Assembly: GCA_017557405.1 (NCBI GenBank)
Contig: JAFYYV010000051.1
Span: forward strand, 1 to 64,000
DNA: 64,000 nucleotides
Source of the DNA: Prevotella sp.
GTDB taxonomy: Bacteria > Bacteroidota > Bacteroidia > Bacteroidales > Bacteroidaceae
Direction: 5' to 3'
Shown: positions 58,824 through 64,000 of the stretch, one piece after another
Position numbering within the stretch: the stretch's first letter is position 1
How the letters are laid out: each line of letters starts with the position of its first letter
The notes under the pieces: generated by a model
Told to the model about the DNA's origin: nothing
Database searches by the model: none
The model's input: the letters and a program-made list of their open reading frames with translations, nothing else
Translations under genes and position numbers: made by a program

Positions 58824-59881
58824 GAATATTGCATGTCATCACATCTTTGTTGACTGGGGGCGCAGAGAAACTTATCATTGATATTGTTCCTCGCCTTCGA
58901 GAAAAAGGGCATGTGGTGGATGTAGTGGTTTTTAATGGTGCGGAGACACCTTTTCTCCGGGAACTTCGTAAGAACAAAGATGTGAAGATTTTTCTTTTGG
59001 GCAAATCCTTTTATGATGTAAGGTATATCTTCAAACTTCGAAAGATTATAAAGAATTATGATATAATCCATACGCATAACTCCTCGCCGCAACTATATAC
59101 TGTGTTAGCAAATGTGGGACTTCATAAGAGGTTGGTTACTACAGAGCATAATACAACGAATAGAAAACGGACCAACTGTTTGTTACGGATGGTGGACAAA
59201 TGGATGTACAAACACTACAATCAGATTATTTGTATCTCCGATAAAGCAGCAGAGAATCTAAAAGAGTATCTTGGATGTACAGACAAAATCTGTGTTATCT
59301 ATAATGGTGTTGACGTAGAACAATTTCATCAAGCCCAACCGATAACAGAGATGAAATCCTCACGTTTTGTGGCATTGATGGTGGCGGCATTTAGACCTCA
59401 GAAAGATCAAGATACACTTGTAAGAGCAATTAGTCGATTGCCAAAAGATAAATATGAAGTGTGGCTTGCTGGTGAAGGCGTTCGTATGTCAGATGTTCAA
59501 AATCTCGTAAAAAAACTTGGCGTGGAAGATCAAGTGAGATTCTTGGGGAATAGAACGGATGTACCTGAATTACTAAAAACTGCGGATGTCATTGTTATGT
59601 CAACTCATTATGAAGGTCTTTCGTTATCAAATATAGAAGGTATGAGTGCCGGCAAACCATTTGTTGCAAGTGATGTGGATGGCGTGCATGAAATCACAAA
59701 TGGTTTTGGCATCCTATTTCCTCATGAGGATGATCAATCTTTATCAGAGATTCTGCAAAGATTGTCCATAGATGATGCATATTATAGAGAAGTTGCAGAG
59801 AAATGCTATTACAAGGCAAAGAACTATGATTTGTCTAAGATGGTTGATAGATACTTTGAAGTTTACGAATCTGTCTTTTAA
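58820..59881 (+). CDS. Glycosyltransferase family 4
   Basis: The protein has 353 residues, GT-B fold. It starts with MRILHVITSLLTGGAEKLII and has VVTTEHN-type and NGVDVEQFHQ elements, FRPQKDQDTLVRAI, RFLGNRTDVPELLKTADVIV, and the E-x7-E motif in STHYEGLSLSNIEGMSAGKP. It is a retaining transferase using a nucleotide sugar. It overlaps the previous gene by 4 bp. Confidence 0.92.
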   Translation: MRILHVITSLLTGGAEKLIIDIVPRLREKGHVVDVVVFNGAETPFLRELRKNKDVKIFLLGKSFYDVRYIFKLRKIIKNYDIIHTHNSSPQLYTVLANVGLHKRLVTTEHNTTNRKRTNCLLRMVDKWMYKHYNQIICISDKAAENLKEYLGCTDKICVIYNGVDVEQFHQAQPITEMKSSRFVALMVAAFRPQKDQDTLVRAISRLPKDKYEVWLAGEGVRMSDVQNLVKKLGVEDQVRFLGNRTDVPELLKTADVIVMSTHYEGLSLSNIEGMSAGKPFVASDVDGVHEITNGFGILFPHEDDQSLSEILQRLSIDDAYYREVAEKCYYKAKNYDLSKMVDRYFEVYESVF

Positions 59882-59894
59882 GAGATGAGTCAGC

Positions 59895-60917
59895 ATGAAT
59901 ATTTCCATTATCATACCCATTTATAATGTCGAACAATACTTGAGGAAATGTCTCGATTCTATTCTCCGACAAGGACTTCTTGATGGGGAATATGAGGTGA
60001 TTCTTGTCAATGATGGTTCGAAAGATGGTAGCGTGGCTATTTGTGAGGAATATTGCCAGAAATATTCTCATTTTCGTTTGATTAATCAAGAGAATGCGGG
60101 TGTTTCTGTAGCAAGAAATAATGGCATGGATCATGCTCGGGGAAAATTTATCGTATTAGCAGATGCTGATGATTACTTATTGGATAACGGTTTGAGTCTT
60201 GCCTTCGAGCATTTCCGTGAGCGTGATGATATAGATGTGATTCATTACTATAGTAGCTATGATAATTGGGTGAAGAACGAAATTGACAATACGATAGATT
60301 TCGATGGAATGGGGCATGATTACATATTAAAAGTTGGATTGCCATCGTTCTGTTGGTTATGCTTCTATCGTAAGGATTTCTTAGACAAACACCAAATAAG
60401 ATTCAAACCATATATAGTTGGAGAGGATCAGTTATTCTCTTCTAATGTCTATATAGCTAATCCACGTATAGTTTCAACCAAGGCCCGTTTTTATCGTTAT
60501 GTGATTCATGATAATAGTGCTACAACACAACGATCGGTGGAGCATACTCGTCGATGTGTGAATGATTACTTGGATTCATACCATGATATTATGAATTGCA
60601 TGGAGAAATATGGGATTCATAAGGGTTCAGAGGTCTATGATGCTTGTATCCGTTCGGTCAATTCGAAAAAGATGTTTGGCTTTAGCCGTATCCTTTCTGC
60701 AGAATATAATCGAACGCAATATAAAAATGTGCAGAGGAAATGCCAAAATATTAGCTTTTATCCTGTGCTGCCTACTGCGGAGGGGGCGAAACACAAACTG
60801 ACAGTTGGGGTGATGAACAGCGTAATGCGTTACGGTTGGCTTTACAAACCTGCCAGTTGGGTGTTCAATCACATTGTTGTTCCACATATTTTGCCAAAGA
60901 TTAGGAAATCATTGTGA
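59895..60917 (+). CDS. Glycosyltransferase family 2
   Basis: The protein has 340 residues. Motifs are ISIIIPIYNVEQYLRKCLDS, YEVILVNDGSKDGSVAICEE, AGVSVARNNGMDHARGKFIV, LADADDYLLDNGL, and VGEDQLFSSNVYIANP on the acceptor side. It resembles the GT2 at 52876 in general layout. Sugar specificity unknown. Confidence 0.9.
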   Translation: MNISIIIPIYNVEQYLRKCLDSILRQGLLDGEYEVILVNDGSKDGSVAICEEYCQKYSHFRLINQENAGVSVARNNGMDHARGKFIVLADADDYLLDNGLSLAFEHFRERDDIDVIHYYSSYDNWVKNEIDNTIDFDGMGHDYILKVGLPSFCWLCFYRKDFLDKHQIRFKPYIVGEDQLFSSNVYIANPRIVSTKARFYRYVIHDNSATTQRSVEHTRRCVNDYLDSYHDIMNCMEKYGIHKGSEVYDACIRSVNSKKMFGFSRILSAEYNRTQYKNVQRKCQNISFYPVLPTAEGAKHKLTVGVMNSVMRYGWLYKPASWVFNHIVVPHILPKIRKSL

Positions 60918-60960
60918 TTGAAATGAAGAAAATAATAAGAATGTAAGTAGTTCGTGAGTT

Positions 60961-61941
60961 GTGACAAACAGCAATAGGATTCATTTTTTGGATGTTGCCA
61001 AGGGGTTGGGAATCTACTTGGTGGTTTTGGGACATGTGACGCATTCTAAATGGCTATGGTATTACATTTGGCAGTTTCACATGCCTTTATTCTTCTTCAT
61101 CTCTGGACTTCTCTACTTTCCAAAATATTCTTTCAAGGACTTTCTCATCAAGAAGACAAAATCGCTTTACATCCCTTATGTTTTTTTTTTCTTAATCACT
61201 TTTGCCTATTGGGTTTTGTTTGAGCGAGCACATCGCGGATCAGGGATACCAATCACTTACGAACTCATTGGCTTGCCATACGGCACATACGAAGGTGGAC
61301 ATTTGTATTTTAATGGTGTTTTATGGTTTTTACCATGTCTCTTTGTTACAGAGATTGTTTTTTATTTCATTGCTAAATGGAATGATAAAATAGGCATAAT
61401 GGCAGGAATACTCTGTTCATTTGCTATTGGTCAGCTATTACTATTAAAAAGAATTGATTTCTTACCATTTGGGCTTCATACTGCATTTAATGCTATATTG
61501 TTCTATGGAATAGGATATCTTTCAAAATCCACGTTGTTAAATCTTAAGGATAATAGTAAAATATCACAAGTTCTTTGTTTGTTAGGATGTTTATCCATTC
61601 AACTGCTCTTTTTGGGTAAATACGTTAGCAATATAAAAGTCTGCACGATTCCATACGGTTTCTTGGCTTTTGCAGGTATAGGGTTCTACTTGATTATTTC
61701 AAATCTATTGAACAAAAACAGAGTGATTGAGTATTATGGACGCAGTTCTTTAGTGATATTAGGATTACATGCTCCTATCATGAGAGCTGTCGTATATATT
61801 GTTGCCTTAACAACACATACTGGGGCAGAGGTTCTTAGACAAAACGTATTATTTTCTGTTATCTTATCCATCATTGTTTTATTGATAATGATTCCCATTA
61901 TAGAATTGTGGAATAGAACTATTAGACCAATGGTTGCATGA
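60961..61941 (+). CDS. Membrane acyltransferase (acyltransferase 3 family)
   Basis: The protein has 326 residues with a GTG start at 60961; no ATG precedes the conserved IHFLDVAKGLGIYLVVLGHV. WQFHMPLFFFISGLLYF and GVLWFLPCLFVTEIVFYFIA are the other family elements, and about ten membrane segments are present. It overlaps the following gene by 4 bp. Third acyltransferase-3 gene of the locus. Confidence 0.88.
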   Translation: MTNSNRIHFLDVAKGLGIYLVVLGHVTHSKWLWYYIWQFHMPLFFFISGLLYFPKYSFKDFLIKKTKSLYIPYVFFFLITFAYWVLFERAHRGSGIPITYELIGLPYGTYEGGHLYFNGVLWFLPCLFVTEIVFYFIAKWNDKIGIMAGILCSFAIGQLLLLKRIDFLPFGLHTAFNAILFYGIGYLSKSTLLNLKDNSKISQVLCLLGCLSIQLLFLGKYVSNIKVCTIPYGFLAFAGIGFYLIISNLLNKNRVIEYYGRSSLVILGLHAPIMRAVVYIVALTTHTGAEVLRQNVLFSVILSIIVLLIMIPIIELWNRTIRPMVA

Positions 61942-63062
61942 AGAAGAAGCTGCTGAAAATATCCACGATACCTATGTCGCTTGATATCTTCTGTAAAGGT
62001 CAACTGAAAATGTTAAATGACCATTATGATGTGGTTGCTATTTCCTCACCTGATGAAGAACTCAAATGGATTGAGGAACGAGAAGGAGTGCGAACCATTC
62101 CTTTAAAGATGGCAAGAAACATCGAATTGTGGACAGACATCAAGGCTTTATGGAAAATGATAGGTGTGATGAGGAAAGAAAAGCCTTATATTGTTCATTC
62201 CATGACACCGAAGGCTGGACTTATTTCCATGTTAGCTGCAAAGATTTGCGGAGTTCCTGTTCGAATGCACACTTATACAGGACTTGTGTTCCCTACAGCT
62301 ACCGGTATGAAGCAGAAGGTTCTGATATGGATGGACAAATTGCTCTGTGCATGTGCTACATATATTAATCCTGAAGGGAAAGGCGTTGCAGATGACTTAC
62401 GAAGTTATATGATTACCAAAAAACCTTTGCATATTATTGGAAATGGTAATGTTCGAGGAATAGATGCTGATTATTGGAATAGAAACAGTTGTCAATTGGA
62501 TGAGAGCAAGTCCATAAATAAAGGAAATGGTCAGTTTACTTTTATATTTGTTGGTAGGATGGTAGGTGACAAGGGAATTAATGAACTTGTTGAAGCTTTC
62601 AAACGATTATCAAACGTTAGGCTGCTGTTGGTAGGACCGATGGAGGAGAATTTGGATCCATTGAAAGAGGAGACTATTCATGAGATAAATAATAATCCCA
62701 ATATAGATTGGCTGGGTTTGCAACAGGATGTTCGCCCTTATTACTTGCAAGCTGATGCCTTTGTGTTTCCAAGTTATCGGGAAGGATTTCCCAATACGGT
62801 TCTTGAGGCAGGTGCAATGGGGCTTCCTGCTATTGTAACAAATATCAATGGAGCTAACGAGATAATTGTCCCAAACGAAAATGGAATCATCATTCCATCT
62901 AAAGATGCAGTGGCTCTTTATAGTGCTATGAAGTATATGATAGATCATCCTAATGATGTGAAGCATATGGCGGTGAATGCTCGTAGAATGATACTCGAGC
63001 GTTATGAGCAGAAATACATCTGGGCTGAATTATTGAAAGTGTATCAATCTCTTGCTAGTTAG
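61938..63062 (+). CDS. Glycosyltransferase family 4
   Basis: The protein has 374 residues. It shows ISTIPMSLDIFCKGQLKML, VHSMTPKAGLISMLAAKICG, MHTYTGLVFPT, a NGNVRGID element, FIFVGRMVGDKGINELVEAF and the C-terminal FPSYREGFPNTVLEAGAMGL with the two catalytic-site glutamates. This subgroup, typically just before the initiating sugar transferase in Bacteroidetes capsule loci, often adds the second sugar of the repeat unit; that is inferred from position. Confidence 0.92.
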   Translation: MKKKLLKISTIPMSLDIFCKGQLKMLNDHYDVVAISSPDEELKWIEEREGVRTIPLKMARNIELWTDIKALWKMIGVMRKEKPYIVHSMTPKAGLISMLAAKICGVPVRMHTYTGLVFPTATGMKQKVLIWMDKLLCACATYINPEGKGVADDLRSYMITKKPLHIIGNGNVRGIDADYWNRNSCQLDESKSINKGNGQFTFIFVGRMVGDKGINELVEAFKRLSNVRLLLVGPMEENLDPLKEETIHEINNNPNIDWLGLQQDVRPYYLQADAFVFPSYREGFPNTVLEAGAMGLPAIVTNINGANEIIVPNENGIIIPSKDAVALYSAMKYMIDHPNDVKHMAVNARRMILERYEQKYIWAELLKVYQSLAS

Positions 63063-63065
63063 GAT

Positions 63066-63659
63066 ATGTTATATGCTATAGCACATTTTTTGCGTGACAA
63101 ATGTCCTTGGATATGGGATTTGGTAGAAAGATTCAATTCTTTCTTGTTCATTTTACGTTATGGGAGGAAATTGAAGCAATTATCAGAAATACTTGAACGA
63201 TATCAAGATGAATACAAAATTGAATTGATAGAAAAAAGACATCTTGATGATTTAACAAGATTCTTTCAAGAGCAACCAGAGGTGGCTTTCGAGTATTTCA
63301 AACCTCATACATTTGATTTGCAAACACTAAAGAAACTACAGAAGAATAAAGCATTCTTGTCATTTGTTGTCCAAAAAGATGATAGTATAGTTGGATATTT
63401 TTTCCTAAGGTGTTATTTCTTAGGAAAATGCTTTAGAGGGTATATGGTAGATTATCGATGGAGAAATAGAGGCATCTCAAAACTGACAGCAAAAGTGATG
63501 ACAGATGTTGCTACTTTGTTGAGAATTCCATCGTATGGCACGATTGCTCCAGAGAATATGGCATCGATGAAATCTCAAGGTGCCGTTAATGATATCAAAA
63601 TAATTGAGCAATTGGCAAATGGAGATTATTATGTTGAATATTGTCCAAAGGCAGATTAA
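63066..63659 (+). CDS. GNAT-like acyltransferase
   Basis: The protein has 197 residues. The middle and C-terminal half look like a GNAT fold: FLSFVVQKDDSIVGYFFLRC as beta strands 2-4, and YMVDYRWRNRGISKLTAKVM at the acyl-CoA loop (R-x-x-G-x-S in place of Q/R-x-x-G-x-G/A). YGTIAPENMASMKS is near the active site. It may acylate the amino sugar. Family assignment is moderate. Confidence 0.6.
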   Translation: MLYAIAHFLRDKCPWIWDLVERFNSFLFILRYGRKLKQLSEILERYQDEYKIELIEKRHLDDLTRFFQEQPEVAFEYFKPHTFDLQTLKKLQKNKAFLSFVVQKDDSIVGYFFLRCYFLGKCFRGYMVDYRWRNRGISKLTAKVMTDVATLLRIPSYGTIAPENMASMKSQGAVNDIKIIEQLANGDYYVEYCPKAD

Positions 63660-63661
63660 TA

Positions 63662-64000
63662 ATGGTTCTAAAATGGATATTTGACAGATTGGTTTCGTTG
63701 ATAGGACTATTATTGTTATGGCCCATCTTAATCGTCGTCGCTATATTGATTAAGTTGAAGATGCCGGGAGGACCTGTGATGTTCGTGCAAAAGCGCGTTG
63801 GACAATATGGAAAGTTATTCACGATGTATAAGTTTCGTTCAATGACGGTTTCACATTCTGGTAGTTCAGTCTCTGTTGCTGGTGAAAGCAGAATAACACC
63901 GTTAGGGGCGAAATTAAGAAAATACAAATTAGATGAACTACCTGAATTGTGGAATGTGCTTATTGGTGATATGAGCTTTGTCGGCCCTAGACCAGATGTC
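63662..64000 (+). CDS. Initiating sugar-phosphate transferase, 3' end outside window
   Basis: The 113 visible codons start at ATG 63662, 2 bp after the previous gene. One membrane hairpin (LVSLIGLLLLWPILIVVAIL) is followed by KRVGQYGKLFTMYKFRSM, LRKYKLDELPELWNVLIGDM and SFVGPRP, the signature of bacterial sugar transferases (PglC/WcaJ type). It transfers a sugar 1-phosphate to undecaprenyl phosphate, starting the repeat unit. The short N-terminal region suggests a PglC-like small enzyme. Confidence 0.93.
   Translation, partial: MVLKWIFDRLVSLIGLLLLWPILIVVAILIKLKMPGGPVMFVQKRVGQYGKLFTMYKFRSMTVSHSGSSVSVAGESRITPLGAKLRKYKLDELPELWNVLIGDMSFVGPRPDV

Overview
The window looks like a chromosomal segment of a Bacteroidales bacterium, most likely Prevotellaceae-like (inference). 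The reasons are promoters of the Bacteroidetes type (TTTG, 19-20 bp, TAnnTTTG) in front of many genes, short C-terminal tails on secreted proteins (IYNLAGQKV...NGKK), a UpxY-type NusG paralog, a DUF4924 gene next to rfbD, and a pectin-degradation cluster. I saw no rRNA, tRNA or CRISPR array.

Layout. (1) 1-10172, minus strand: pectin-degradation cluster. A GH28-GH105 fusion and a PL1 pectate lyase form a two-gene operon. Two related secreted multidomain proteins follow; the last runs off the window. They share promoter, leader, signal peptide and C-terminal domain, and a 23-codon remnant of a lost gene lies between them. (2) 10173-12052: regulatory intergenic region with a probable 70-nt small RNA and four 17-bp palindromes spaced exactly 22 bp, then an ECF sigma factor and rpe. 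(3) 12393-19611: trp operon with a complete leader-peptide attenuator (three Trp codons), gene order D-C-F-A-thioesterase-B-E-G. (4) 19612-30457: a structured, repeat-rich intergenic region, then housekeeping genes: upxY-type antiterminator, prfC, rfbD, DUF4924, LysE exporter, ROK glucokinase, YkvA-like protein, ClC channel, tsaC, an outer-membrane beta-barrel protein and fmt. (5) 30458-31500: a gene-poor 1 kb with phased repeats and a possible small ORF. (6) 31501-64000, plus strand: a large capsule or exopolysaccharide locus, still open at the window end inside the initiating sugar transferase.

The polysaccharide locus contains Glf (UDP-galactofuranose precursor), an IspD/TarI-like cytidylyltransferase with an SDR epimerase, TagD plus two CDP-glycerol glycerophosphotransferase-like proteins and LicD (phosphoglycerol-type decoration), a dTDP-3-amino-3,6-dideoxyhexose set (two FdtA-like isomerases, hexapeptide acetyltransferase, DegT aminotransferase), nine GT2 and two GT4 glycosyltransferases, a DUF4422 protein, three membrane acyltransferases, three hexapeptide acyltransferases in all, one Wzx flippase and one EpsG-type polymerase. 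Composition changes along the locus, which suggests assembly from several sources.

The most unusual object is glf (32981-34651). Four GC-rich palindromic repeats of one 30-34 bp family are embedded in frame in it, together with a whole DUF559 (Vsr-like nuclease fold) domain. A fifth repeat forms its C-terminus, a sixth lies just downstream, and a divergent second copy of its 3' tail follows. A seventh copy lies downstream of trpG. This looks like a palindromic element family that enters coding sequence without breaking it, possibly moved by the DUF559 nuclease it carries.
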